A stretch of 64,000 bases of DNA. Source: Aptenodytes patagonicus. Taxonomy: Eukaryota > Chordata > Aves > Sphenisciformes > Spheniscidae. Below, in pieces: positions 37,339 through 49,072 of this stretch (positions are counted from its first letter, which is position 1; the number at the start of each line of letters is the position of its first letter). The DNA lies in assembly GCF_965638725.1 (NCBI RefSeq), contig NC_134975.1, forward strand, positions 2,182,179 through 2,246,178. Direction: 5' to 3'. A program made the position numbers and the translations under genes. The notes under the pieces were generated by a model, which ran no database searches, was not told the origin of the DNA, and worked only from the letters and a program-made list of their open reading frames with translations.

Positions 37339-40300
37339 TTATCTGATGGTCTTTTTGCTAGTGGTGGTCTTGGAAACGATCCTCACGCTGCCTCCCGTGC
37401 TGGAGCTGATGCCTCGGCTGCTCCCGGAGCTGAAGGTGCTGCCTCCTCCGTAGCCGAGCCCCCCGCCGAACCCTCCGCTCCCACCTCCGAAGCCGCCGCC
37501 ACTGCTGCTCATGCTGTAGCTGCCGCCGCCGCCACCGCCGCCTCCCATGCCGAGACCTCCGCCCATGCCCAGGCAGCTGCCACCGCCATAGCCCATCCCG
37601 CTTGAGCTGCTGACCACGGCTGCAGGGAGACACAGTGCACACCCACTTTAGGTTCCTGTCGGCTACCCAAGGTGGGAGGACCTTGCACCATTGCCCCTGC
37701 GGTGGTGGGTGAGCGAGCAGGGGTGGAAGTGGGGGAGATACTTACAGACGCTCACGGCTCCGACTCCTTCTCCGGCAAGCCTGTTGGGAAAACAGGAAAG
37801 TAAGCAGTAATGCAAAAGCACAGACAAGATATAATATTAGCCACTGGGACCATCTAATTAGACTTTCGTGGCCTTCAGTAGGTACTATACTCTGGTGGGG
37901 TATGTCTGCATCACATGTGAAAGGTGATAGTGCTCATTTTCCTTAGTGCATCAGGTTGCAAGAGCTGGAGAAACCCATCTTTTCCTAGAAAGCTCACAAT
38001 TTAAAGTATCCCTCTCTCCCCCCTTGTTTTACATCTTGGTGCTCTTTTACATCTTCACCAACTTGGTGCTGCAGCCCGTTGGGGTGAGCTGTCTCTTTGA
38101 GCCCAAGGAGATGCACCCTGCTCTGAAGAGCAGCACACAACCGGTCCATGTGCTTGTCCTCACCTGCTCTCCTCTCCCTCCAGCAGCTTCCTGTAGGTCG
38201 CGATCTCGATGTCCAGGGCCAGCTTGACGTTCATGAGCTCCTGGTACTCACGGAGCTGCCGGGCCAGGTCGGCCTTAGCCTTCTGCAGAGCATCCTCCAG
38301 CTCGGACAGTTTGGCCTTGGCATCCTTGAGGGCCAGCTCCCCGCGCTCCTCCGCCTCGGCGATGGCTGCTTGCAGGTTGGCACACTAAAAGCAAGGGAAA
38401 CAGATAGTTGTTTAACTTGGGCTACCCTAAACTGCTCTCCTGAGTATTGCTAGGGTATTGTAGATACTGGCTCCCAGGGTGGCACTAAGAGCTCCTGATG
38501 GGCCATTGGGAAGGCACCACAGGGTGGGTAACTGGGGAGCTGCAGCCATAATCCTGTCCCCCAAGAAAAGGAGAGACATCTACATCTCTCTGCTTTGCTA
38601 CATACCTTTGCTGGGGTGGCTTAGTAGCTCACAACTTGCTTCCCCAGCAAGAAAGCGGCTGTCACAGCACAGCACTTGCACTGAGGGACCTTCTCTGGTG
38701 GGCAGAGACAGAGGTGGCCATGCCCTCTTTAATGCAGGGGAGGAAGCCTGGCCTTCCAGCCCTGCTCCAGTGCCAGGAGCTGGCTCTTTCCACCGTGCCT
38801 GGCCACCATCACCTCCTACCTGCCCTCCACCATGCAGCAGCTACTCTGCAGGAGCATCCCCTCCTACCTGTTTCTTCACGCTCTCGATCTCATTCCGCAG
38901 CCTCTGGACCATCCGGTTGATCTCTGAAATTTCTATCTTGGTGTTACGCAGGTCGTCACCGTGCCGCCCAGCGGAGACCTGGAGTTCCTCGTACTGGTAT
39001 GCAGAAAGAAGGAGAGCGCTGGTTAGGCACCACGGGGCTCAAGGAAGGGTGAGGGGACTTCAGGGCACAAAGTGCAAGTCTGGATGCAGGTTAAGGGAAA
39101 ACATTCCTCTGAGCAACCTGCCCATGGAATAACAGCATTTGCCCTTAGTTATCAATAGATGCTAAGGCAGCAGCTATCACAATGCATAGAGCACCTATGG
39201 GTTGTCACCTACTGTTAAGAACCTGGAAGGGAAAGAGGAGTGCTCTGTGTCTAAGGCCAGATCTACCAGTGACTCCTTGTGAGGCCAGGGTCAAGGCATT
39301 TAAGCATCTTGTCCCTTGGTTTTACCGCAAGGAATATAAGGCTGGTCAAGAGTAGCAGTCCACAAGCAAACACTGGCGATCTGTACGCAAGAGCCTATTG
39401 CAACATGCATAGAAAATAAATTAATCTTTGGTGTAATGCTGTGATCCTTCCTCCGTTAGTCCTGCCTCCCATCAGCTAGTGTGATGCCATGTGAATCACA
39501 GAAATCAGTCTGTCATTCTGGTTACCCACCTTGTTTTGGTACCAAGCCTCAGCCTCAGCACGGCTCCGGTTGGCAATGTCCTCGTACTGTGCTTTGACCT
39601 CTGCAATGATGCTGTTGAGGTCCAAGTTACGGTTGTTGTCCATGGACAGGACCACGGAGGTGTCGGATACTTGCTGCTGCATTTGGGACAATTCCTGCAG
39701 AAGATGCAAAAAATTAAGTTAATGGTCTGGTATCTGGGGTGGAAACCCTACAGACAAGAGGTGGCTTGGGAGCCCTCTCCAACGAGCCATTTTCTTGCAT
39801 TTCCCCCTGCTCTGTCTCTAACAATCTACCCTGTTCTATCTTATGCCTGCATTATAATTTCAAAAAGGCAGCGACCACCTTCTCTTTTACTGCTGTACAG
39901 CACTGAGTGTGGTGGCTGGAGCTCCAGGGCATGGAGAGCTGTATGGCAGGGAGCTGTGGAGGATGCTATCGTGGGGAGAGCTGACTGCTTACCGCTTCGT
40001 AGAGAGCTCTCAGGAAGTTAATTTCATCTGCCAGCGCATCTGCTTTGGCCTGCAGCTCGACCTTGTTCATATAAGCACCATCCACATCCTAAAGAAAAGA
40101 AAACCAAAGACTTCTGATGAAACCACAAGCCAAAGGGTCTTCAGGACATCAGTGGGACCATCTCTCTGCTTCCAGGTCTGTTATTCTTTAGGCTTGTTTT
40201 TATATTGCTATGATCAAGGTATTCTTTTTTTTAATGTAATGTTGGACATTTACTGTGAGCCAGAACCAGGTTCTTGGGCAGAAGGCAAAGCTCTGACTCA

Positions 40301-43300
40301 TGGGGATGTGACCCAAGACAAAGTTGAACTGAGCCACAAGAGGCCAGATAGTTTGCAACTGGAGGAGCTATCTTCAGAAAACAGGGCAGCTCCATCGGCA
40401 TGGAGAAGGTTATGCCCATTCGTGGCCTCAAGAGGACCCAGCCCATACTTACTCCTAGACGTGCCAACATCATAGCCTGACCCAACCATGAGGTTGGAGG
40501 ACCTCAGCTCCCATCAGCTTTGCTTGAAATCTATGCATGCTGATTTAATTTCAATGTCTGTCCCATAATTCCCAGTTCACTCACCTTCTTGAGGACCACG
40601 AACTCGTTCTCTGCACCAGTGCGCCGGTTGATCTCATCTTCATATCTGTTAGGATAAAAGAGTGAGAGGGTTTTGGTGGAAATGAAGAGCGAAGCCAGCA
40701 TGGGAAGCAGAGATGGGACCACTCTGGTCCCAAATCTTTAGTTGTGGCTCACAGATATATTCCTTACTTCCACCTGTTTACAGTCCAGAGCAGATGCAGA
40801 GCAAGTGATTACTGACTCTGAGCCTGCAAGACTCCATGGTGTGAGTAGTCCCAGCTAAAATTAATAGATTTTAATCACTGCCCTTAAAGTCAAGCTCATA
40901 CGTAAATGTGTGCAGGATCAGAGCCTGTTTTGGTAGGAAGCAGGAGCAGGTATTCTTGGTGACCTTTGCCCAAAGCAAAGTTATGCAAAAGGCTTTTAAC
41001 GAAGCTGCATTGCAATGCCTACAAATCTATAATAATGTAACAATTTGATATTTGATATTATAATAATGCTAATGGCTCTGAATAACCTGCTGTAGCATTT
41101 AATTAAAAAAAAAGTCTGTGATTCTTTAGCCGTCGTTGTGCAAGAGCAGATCATTATGCCTCAGACTATGTTTCTGTGGAATTTTTTATGGCTCTGAGCA
41201 ACATCCTCTCATCAGATAATCAGGGCAGGGCTTAGCTAGAAAGTAGGCAAAACATGTAGGCTGTTGAGGCAAAGACCTGGATTTTAAAGGCAGGTTTGTG
41301 CCAGTCCTCTCACTAATATTGGCAGAGATATCCCTGCAGATGGATCTCCAAGCGGACATGGGAAGAAGTGGAAATTAGCCAGTGGACTGGGAACGGACTC
41401 TAGACTTGAAATAAAATACGTTCTCTTTCCCAGAGAGTAGCTCCAAAATCTAGACAATATCATTTGTCATTTTTGGCCTGATCAGTATTTCTAAAAGCCT
41501 ATCATACATATCGAGACCTTAAAGGCACCCAAGTACAGCATACCAGAAGCTATCTTAGTCCATCCTGTCAGCTCTAAGTGCCATCTCCCCGTTCCCCCCA
41601 AAAAAATCTGTTTCTTCACATGCTTAACTATCTAATACAAACATATTTCAGGCCTCCAGGGTGTTTTTCTCAAATTTGCACTTGGCCAGATCTGGTTGAA
41701 TAAGGGAGAGATTGTTCTCGCCAGACTACAGCCAACTAAAAATGAACGGCCTCGCGTAAAAAAACCACCTAAATGTCCCTTATAGTCAGCAGACACCAAC
41801 TGGCATGTCCTTAAAATGATTCATCCCACCTCCGCTGGACACCTTATCTCAGGATGGGATTAATTGCCTCCCCAGGGAAATCATTTTCTTTGACAACAGT
41901 CAGAGAAAATAGCTGAGCATCCTTCATGTGATCAGAGCTGAGCAAGGCCGAGCGCATGCAGGTCGCCTGGGGCCCTCTGGAGACGCTGGGATTTCCTTTG
42001 CAAAAAGAGAAATGGGCGCTTTTGGAGCTGGCAGTTTATGGCTATGTTTCATTCCCTTTTTGCATGTCCATTATACTCATGAGTTGCGCATTTTTCTGTC
42101 TCCAGGTGTATTATTTTGGGAGACTCAAGGGATCAGACCGTGACCTCCGTTACACCGGAGCAGCTTCCCACGGGTGCATGAATTCTGCGCGTAATGCTGA
42201 TCCTGCGCGTAAGAAATCTGACATAACTAGAGGTAATTCTGAGATCAAGTTTTGCTTTTATATGTTCATTTTGCAAACTGGAAGAGGAATCCAGTGCAAA
42301 CACACGGTGCGCACCAGCGAGCATGAACCGCCTGCCCTGATTTTCCCATCTGTTAATCATCTATGCTACAGAGCATGATTTCTTACTTGTTCTTAAAGTC
42401 TTCCACCATGTCCTGCATGTTCCTCAGTTCAGAGTCCAACCTTCCCCTCTCTCCCATAAGACTGTCTAGCTGCCGTCTGAGGTTGTTGATGTAGGCTTCA
42501 AAAAGGGGCTCAAGGGACTTCCTGGTGACTGTGTGACCCTGCTCTTGGAGGAGGCTCCACTTGGTCTCCAGCACTTTGTTCTGCTGCTCCAAAAAGCGCA
42601 CCTGGGAAGAAACAAAAACAGGCACATGCTGAAGCCCATGTGAACAATGCACAAAAACCCCCACTGCCAGGAAAAGGAGGGATCATTCAACACGGAAGGA
42701 AAAGGTCAAGAGACACTGGGACAGTCGGGGGGAAATTATTAGGATCTTCCTAGTTTAGCGCACCGGATTCTCGAAAGTATCAAAAGCGGCTAAGATGTTT
42801 AGCGAGATTTTTCAAGAGCTATTAAGCAGGCCAAACACATGTATTTGCAACTTTAGGTGTTTCTCCCCCCACTAGATGCTCAGCCCACCTTACTGGTTTA
42901 AGTTGGTGTTATCCCATTGAGCAGTGTAGAGCTTTGCCATTTTACAACCAGTACAAGATCCATCCAGCCCCCGGGATGTTTTTTACAGGGAGGAGGGGGA
43001 TTTACTTTTTCAATAAAATAAGGCGCTGAAAAACTCATCCTTGCAGAGAGGAAACATAAGACAGTTCTTAGTTTTCAGCCAAACCCACGCTGTTTGTCGG
43101 CTGGGATTAGTTCAGGCAAGCCCCTAAATCCAAAGGAAGTTTCTTCCTGTTGTTCTTTCCCGAGGCAACTGATACTATGCATGGGTTGATGTTTAAGACC
43201 AAACTCTCACCTTGTCGATGAAGGAGGCAAATTTGTTGTTGAGGGTCTTGATCTGCTCCCGCTCCTGTGTTCGCACCTTCTGGATTTCCGGGTCAATATC

Positions 43301-43795
43301 CAGCTTGAGGGGTGCCAGGAGACTCTGGTTGACGGTCACTTCGTGGATGCCACCAGGTGGGCAAACAGGGAACCCGGGGCCACCTCGGCCACCAAATCCA
43401 GGACCTCCCAGCCCAAATCCACTGCCCAGCCCATAGCCGCCACCACCACCGGCTCCTCCTAAGCCAAAACCAGCGCCTGCTCCACCACCATAGCCAAGAC
43501 CAAAGCCAGCTCCTCCACCAAAGCCGTATCCACCACCGGCTCCACTCCGTAGACCTCCACCGACTGAGCTGTAGGAAATTCTTTTGTTTCCACCTAGGTT
43601 ATAGAGACTTCTGCTGCCAAAGCCACCACCAGCTCCGAAGCCTCCTCCACCTCCGGCTCTTCCTCCTCCAACTCTGGAGACAGAGACAGAGCTAAAACTG
43701 CTTCTGGTACCACTGCCACCTCCTACGATAGCAGAGCCTGAGCTAAAGCCCCTCATGCCCCCTCCAGTAGATGATCTGAAAGAGATCCGACTCAT
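37339..43795 (-). CDS. KRT4: Type II keratin, KRT4-like (mucosal type)
   Basis: Exons: 43211-43795, 42387-42601, 40585-40645, 39993-40088, 39530-39694, 38868-38993, 38164-38384, 37746-37780, 37339-37619, encoding 594 aa. The 195-aa head has [45 protein letters not shown] and [18 protein letters not shown], a close match to human KRT4 ([36 protein letters not shown]). The rod is complete. The glycine-rich tail ends [16 protein letters not shown] (human SSKIISTTTLNKRR). All splice sites and phases are regular. In mammals KRT4 pairs with KRT13 in non-cornified stratified epithelia such as tongue and oesophagus; a similar mucosal role is inferred. Exon 9 and the head are very GC-rich. Confidence 0.92.
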
Positions 43796-43934
43796 GGTGG
43801 CTTGTTCAATTGGAAATGCAAAGAGCAGGAGAGGGGAAAAAAAAAGGCTGGTGAATAAAAGCTGCGCGTCAGGAAAAGAGCAGAGGGCAACGGAGACAGA
43901 AACCCCTGTGATGGGAGAGCTTGGGAGCCTCCTC

Positions 43935-43940
43935 TTTTAT
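43935..43940 (-). promoter_or_regulatory. TATA-like box of the KRT4-like gene
   Basis: The minus strand reads AGATAAAAGAGG, about 140 bases upstream of the ATG at 43795. Confidence 0.6.
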
Positions 43941-43973
43941 CTGCTTGGAAAACTTGGCACGGGAATTCAGAAC

Positions 43974-44014
43974 TTGACGTGCCTTGCAGCAACTTGCCTT
44001 GTCAAACACACCTA
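43974..44014 (-). promoter_or_regulatory. Promoter blocks shared with the KRT79-like gene
   Basis: The plus strand has TTGACGTGCC (43974-43983), containing a CRE-like TGACGT half-site, and TCAAACACACCTA (44002-44014). Both strings recur upstream of the KRT79-like gene (54149-54158 and 54204-54216), in the same order. A regulatory role is inferred from this conservation. Confidence 0.5.
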
Positions 44015-47000
44015 GGCTACAGCGAGGCGCTGAAAAATGCATTGTTTGCAGGCAAGAAAGTAACGGAGTGAGGGAGCTCCCCCCTCTACCAAAGCCTGCC
44101 GCTCTGAGTCATGAAATTAGAATTGAATGGGACAACTCGCTGAGGTCTGCACTCAGGAGCAGGATGCAACACGATTCTCCCGAGACCCTGGGAGCCGGTT
44201 TTCCTTAGGTGAGCCAAGGGCTCACTCGCTTGAGTAAGGTTCCTTGCGCTGAAGCTTTTGCGAGGTGAAGTTTAGGGTTTAACACGTTGCACAGCAAACA
44301 GGGCAGCATAAATAGGGGCTTTTCTGAGGCTGCCAGCTCTGGGTCTGGACGTGCATGTCCTGTTATAGGCTTGGGAAAGCCGGGGCTGAAGGTGGTTTTA
44401 CTTATCAGTGCTGCTCTTTTGATTTCTTTCAGAAATGGATCTAAATGATCATGGGCTTGCAGAGAATAGCTGACTGGAAGTTGTCTCGTGATAGTATTTT
44501 CTGGGATCTTACAAAAAAAATTGTCTCCCCTCACTGCAGGGGAAACTGAGAAATTAGGTAGCATGGCTTTCAAAGGCAGCAAGTAAATCCCTTTTCCAAA
44601 ATAACTTCAAATTACATTAAATAGTACTACGAGACTTATAAAATAGTTATTAAAATGATGCTTGAAATGATTGCTCTTCTTTTGAATCTCCTTGTCAGGC
44701 TCAGAGTTCAAAAGCTCCCTGTGAAGTGGTATTTTTATCACTTTTTTCCGCCCCCCGTATTTAACCAGCAGTTTCCACGTCATTGCTGGCTCCCCTTCGT
44801 ATTCTGTGAAGGGGAATTCACCCGCTTTTCTTCCAGCTCTCTCTCACCCCCTCCCTCACTCTGCTGAGATCATTCAGCCCCTGAGGAAGATTTTTGTAAA
44901 ATAGCCTTTGCCCCTTGACCTTGGGTTCTCGAGTGAACCCTCGCCCAGGAGCTTCAGTTCCCCCGGTGAGGCTGGGTTGTGCTTTAGGACGGTGTAAAGG
45001 CAGGAGAGCCAGGGACCTCTTCTCTTGTGTCCGTGAAGAGCTGGACACAGGTTACAAGAGATCTCCCTTCCCTCCCACCCAAAATACTTCTGCAAACCGG
45101 AATCTGCCCAGCCGCATCCTTGTGCCGCGAGGGCTGCCCACCTCGGTCATGTTGTATGTCAGATAAAATAATAGTGCAAGGCAGAGAGATGAAACCCCCA
45201 GTAGCTAAATCACAAAGATTCTCAAAATTGGCTACGTGAGCAGTAAGTACAGGAGCTTAATCCAAAGTGAGCGGCTTAAGGGTATCTGCTGCATCTCATA
45301 GCTTGTTTCTGTTGATGTGTTTCCAACCGCCGTTTTCTCTGTCTGGGAACTTGAAAGAACCTGAGCAGAAGGGGTTTGGGGGGGGGGGGGGTTATTTTTT
45401 TTTTTCTCATTGCAATCAGAAAAAGCCAGCGCTCACAACTATCATCTCCTGCAAGCGCTCCTGTGGCTGCTTATTGCCAGTAGCATGAGTCACCGGCACC
45501 CGCAGCGCATTTGGGCAAGCTATCGGGAAGCTGATCGTTGGACGGGCTGTTGCAAGGCACCCTCCTGCTGAAAGGGAGACGGCTGGGCGGTAGCAAGGGG
45601 GTGCTCTCGCCTCGGGAGTGGAGATGTAGGAACCTCCTGGGTGCTGGAAACGCAGAGTTTCACAGGGAAAACTGCACCCGTGCTCCAGAAGCAACAAACC
45701 CCCATTTCACAGGTGATGCACAGCGGCAGGTAACCTCCGTAATAACACCACTGGGGTTATGCTGATATTGAAAATAAATAAATTCTGTTACAAGCGTGCC
45801 AGATGTATGGAGATTTGCTTTCCTAAGCCTGCAGATGTGAATTGGCGCATGTGTGCCGGATCCTGTGGACGGGGGCCAGGCAGGGAGCCTGCCTTTGACT
45901 TCCAAAGAGCTATGCAAAGTCACACCTGGGAACCAGAGCACAGGCTGCAAATGTTTTAATTAAAGCAAAGAAAAAGGATTCATGTTGAAGGCAGTCATTA
46001 CCTCCCCAGCTCTTCTAGGAAAGCCTGTTGCTGCAGACGACGGTAATTAAGTGGAATATTACAAAGGATCTGGAAGAGTAAATCAAATGATTGTTTAGGC
46101 ACCAAAACAAGGAAAATTCTTGCAGTATCTCTCAGTCCCACACAGTTTCCTTGCTTGGCTTCTGTCGCTCATGTGCCCTGGCCTCCTGAAGCTGCTCTGG
46201 GTCGCAGGTGGGCTGTGTTTGCCCCCTCAGATGGGAAGGTTGCTTGCAGGGAGGATGTCAATTTGGGAGGCAGGGTTTGCTGCAGAGGGGTTGCCTGGAG
46301 GGGGAGGACACTGCTGGGGGTGGTGGGTGGGCTGGGGATACAGAGCAAAGGGAGGAGGAACGGGGCCAGCTGAGATGTTTGCAGGAGCTCAGCTGCCCGT
46401 GAGCACTGCTTTTGGACTCTGTTATCTGCTTTTTTCTCAGCACAGGCTGGAAGAAAGACATTCAAAACTTTTAAGGTTAGTTAAGGTTAGGTTGTCATTA
46501 GCTGTATTAATTCCTCACACCCGTGCTGTGTAATTCAGTGTTCGCACAGGCAAGTACAGAAATCGAGGTGACTCAAGAGTTTATTTTTAACCTTCACTAA
46601 TTTTTGGCCGGCCTCTCTGCAACATCCTCTGCGACAGCAGGGATCGAGGAGTTGGGTTTTGTCCCCGGACTTTGGTCTTTCTTACTGTGGCTCCTTTGAT
46701 TTTCTGGGTGAAGGGAGATTTGATGCTCCCGTGTTTCGGTGCATCTGGGTTTCAGTGCGGTTTTGCTGAAGCGGTTGTGCGTGTCTGCTGTAAACTTTCC
46801 GGGCTGGCGTGTACTCGCTTGCTCTTTCCCGTTTGCTGTACTGAGTTATGTAAAGCCGGGATGTTGAGTGGTCAGGGAAGAGCAAAGCGTCTGAGTCTTT
46901 GAAATGTAACAAGGTGTGAGTGTTTGTCCGAGGTGGGTTTTTTCCCCCTTTTTTCTTTTTTATTCTCCTTTTGCAATGACGGCTGACCAAAATACCTGCA

Positions 47001-47486
47001 TCAGTTGGTGAGTTGCTCTGCTCCAGCTCACTGAAACCCATCCTCAATCTAGATCGTCCTGATAAAATCCTCCCCCAGAGCCCTGTATATGCTTGGGTTT
47101 GCTATGTCTTTTTAAGAAAGCAAAAATTAAATACTGGTTTGGGGTTTTTCCCCAAGCTAGCAGAGCTGTGCGATACCCTCCCTTCCATGGAAGAAAGGCT
47201 TTTGGATTAACCCCAATCATATGTTAAGAAACGAACGGTGATTAATTTTTTTGTCACTTAATGGATAAATCACCACCCTCCTCCTCCTCCTCTTTTCTCC
47301 AATTCTTCAATTTGCTGTGGGACAACTGACTTCAAGCTTTTCATTGCAATTTTATCAGAATTTTGAAACTTTTCCCCCAAAGCAAAAGCCTCCTCCAGCT
47401 CACTCTGCTGAAGGTTGGCAGTATTTCCTGCTACTGAGTCTGCTTTAGAGTAAAAAGATGTAGGAACAAATAAATTACAATCCAGT
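44015..47486. other. Intergenic between KRT4-like and KRT79-like genes
   Basis: About 3.5 kb with no exon or classified repeat recognised. It includes a 14-base G run at 45378-45391 followed by a T tract. The open frames here are short and unsupported. Confidence 0.6.
45378..45391. repeat. Poly-G tract
   Basis: Fourteen consecutive G on the plus strand, followed by TTA and a 13-base T run. The length of such tracts is often unreliable in assemblies. Confidence 0.8.
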
Positions 47487-47492
47487 TTTATT
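47487..47492 (-). terminator. Polyadenylation signal AATAAA of the KRT79-like gene
   Basis: Plus-strand TTTATTGGACACATTCC, about 1.6 kb beyond the stop at 49073, so the 3' UTR would be unusually long. The similarity to the KRT4-like signal (TTTATTGGACCAT) supports the assignment. Confidence 0.55.
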
Positions 47493-49072
47493 GGACACAT
47501 TCCAAAAGGAGAGAGGAAGGAAAACACAGCGTCATATCACTATCATCGAAGTGTAAAAAGCTGCAATTTTCTTTTTTAATAGTTTGTTCACAAAAATAAA
47601 AAGACATGGTGGAAGGCTAAAGGGGTAAATTCCATCAGAAAGGGGAAAGTAGATTTTGGGCACTGGCGTGCCTTTGGGCTCTCGCTCCCGATTACCTCAT
47701 TTCCCATGTGCTGGGCTGAAGCCTGACTGCACTTTTCAGTTTACCAAATGTCTTTCTTTTGGCAGAGAAACCCACACATAGTGGAGATGCTGAAATACCC
47801 CCAGGAGCAGCGTGGACGTGGCCCTTCAGGCAGTTTTTTTCAGTGTATTTTTCACTGTCTCAGACTTTCACCTCGACTGCTGCTACCAAGACAGTGGGGA
47901 AAGTCAGTGAGACTTGGACTGTTGGATGTTTTTGGCATTTTTTAAGCCATTCCCACAAAACCCAGCATGAGACAGGACAGCAACCCAATTTAACTGCAAA
48001 CACTGAACTTGCTTTTGAAGAACTCTCTGCCTCAGTTATTATTTAGAATTAAAAAATGCTGTAATTTAGAGAACAAGCCCTTTTCCACATGCTTTGGATC
48101 AGTCACTGGTGGCTCCTCTGACAAAATACACCCACGAGATTACATGTAAGGTGCCGCTATGGGCGAATTTTCATTTAGGAAGAGAAAGGACAGGAATGTG
48201 AGAGTAGTTGGGCTTCCTTTTAGATAAGCTTGTTGCAAGTCGAATCCGCATCCCTGTGGGTGGTAATTTCCAGATGGAGGTATCTCAGATTGCTTTCCTA
48301 ATATTACGCTCCGAACCACTGGCCGGGCTCATGTGCCTGACTTCACACAGCTGCAATGCTCAGCACATCTGGAAGAAACATGTTTTTCGAAGCTCGGCTG
48401 TGAATGGGGAAAAAGGGATTTTCCGTCACACTCGGGTGACTCAGAAGTGACTCCTAATGGGCTCTGTGCTCCCATAATAAGGGATATTTTAGGAGGGGCC
48501 CCGCACTTGCCAACCACTGCCTGGGATCTTTCAGCAGCCTCCTGGGGTAATTCTACATAGCAGAAAAATAACCCGCATCTCTGATAAAGATGAGTTGCTT
48601 AACTTGAAGGAGCAAGTTTTGTTCATCCCAGCAGTGAAGACAAAGCAGGCTGAACTGAAGCCAGGTTCCCAGCCCATCCCTGGCCTTCTGTGGGCCAGAA
48701 CTGAGCTAAAACCCCAAGTTATCGCATCTTCACTGCTATTTGATCTGTCTTAGCTGATAGCTGTCAGCTAGCCACAATTACAAACAAGCTGCTCAGCCTC
48801 ATTAAAAGCAAACAAACAAAAAACCCCAATTCCCCATTCAGAAAATCACTTAGGCCTGTGTTTTCCTTTTAATCCCATTTCAGGTACTTTGAGAGATCTG
48901 GTCAACACGTGCTCCGCTGCTTTTCATGAACTGTGATCCAAATGCTTAAGAACTACAGTGCGAGGAGCCGGGACAGAGGTAGGTGGAGGGGATGGTGGTG
49001 TGCAGGAGCGATACAGGAGTAATGCAGGAGCAATGTGGGAGCAATGGTTTTGGGGAGGGTCTGATGTTGGTT

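Noticed and set aside
47270-47527. Minus-strand 85-codon frame ending in a glycine run
   Set aside because: It lies at the end of the presumed 3' UTR and beyond the polyadenylation signal, and has no keratin motif.
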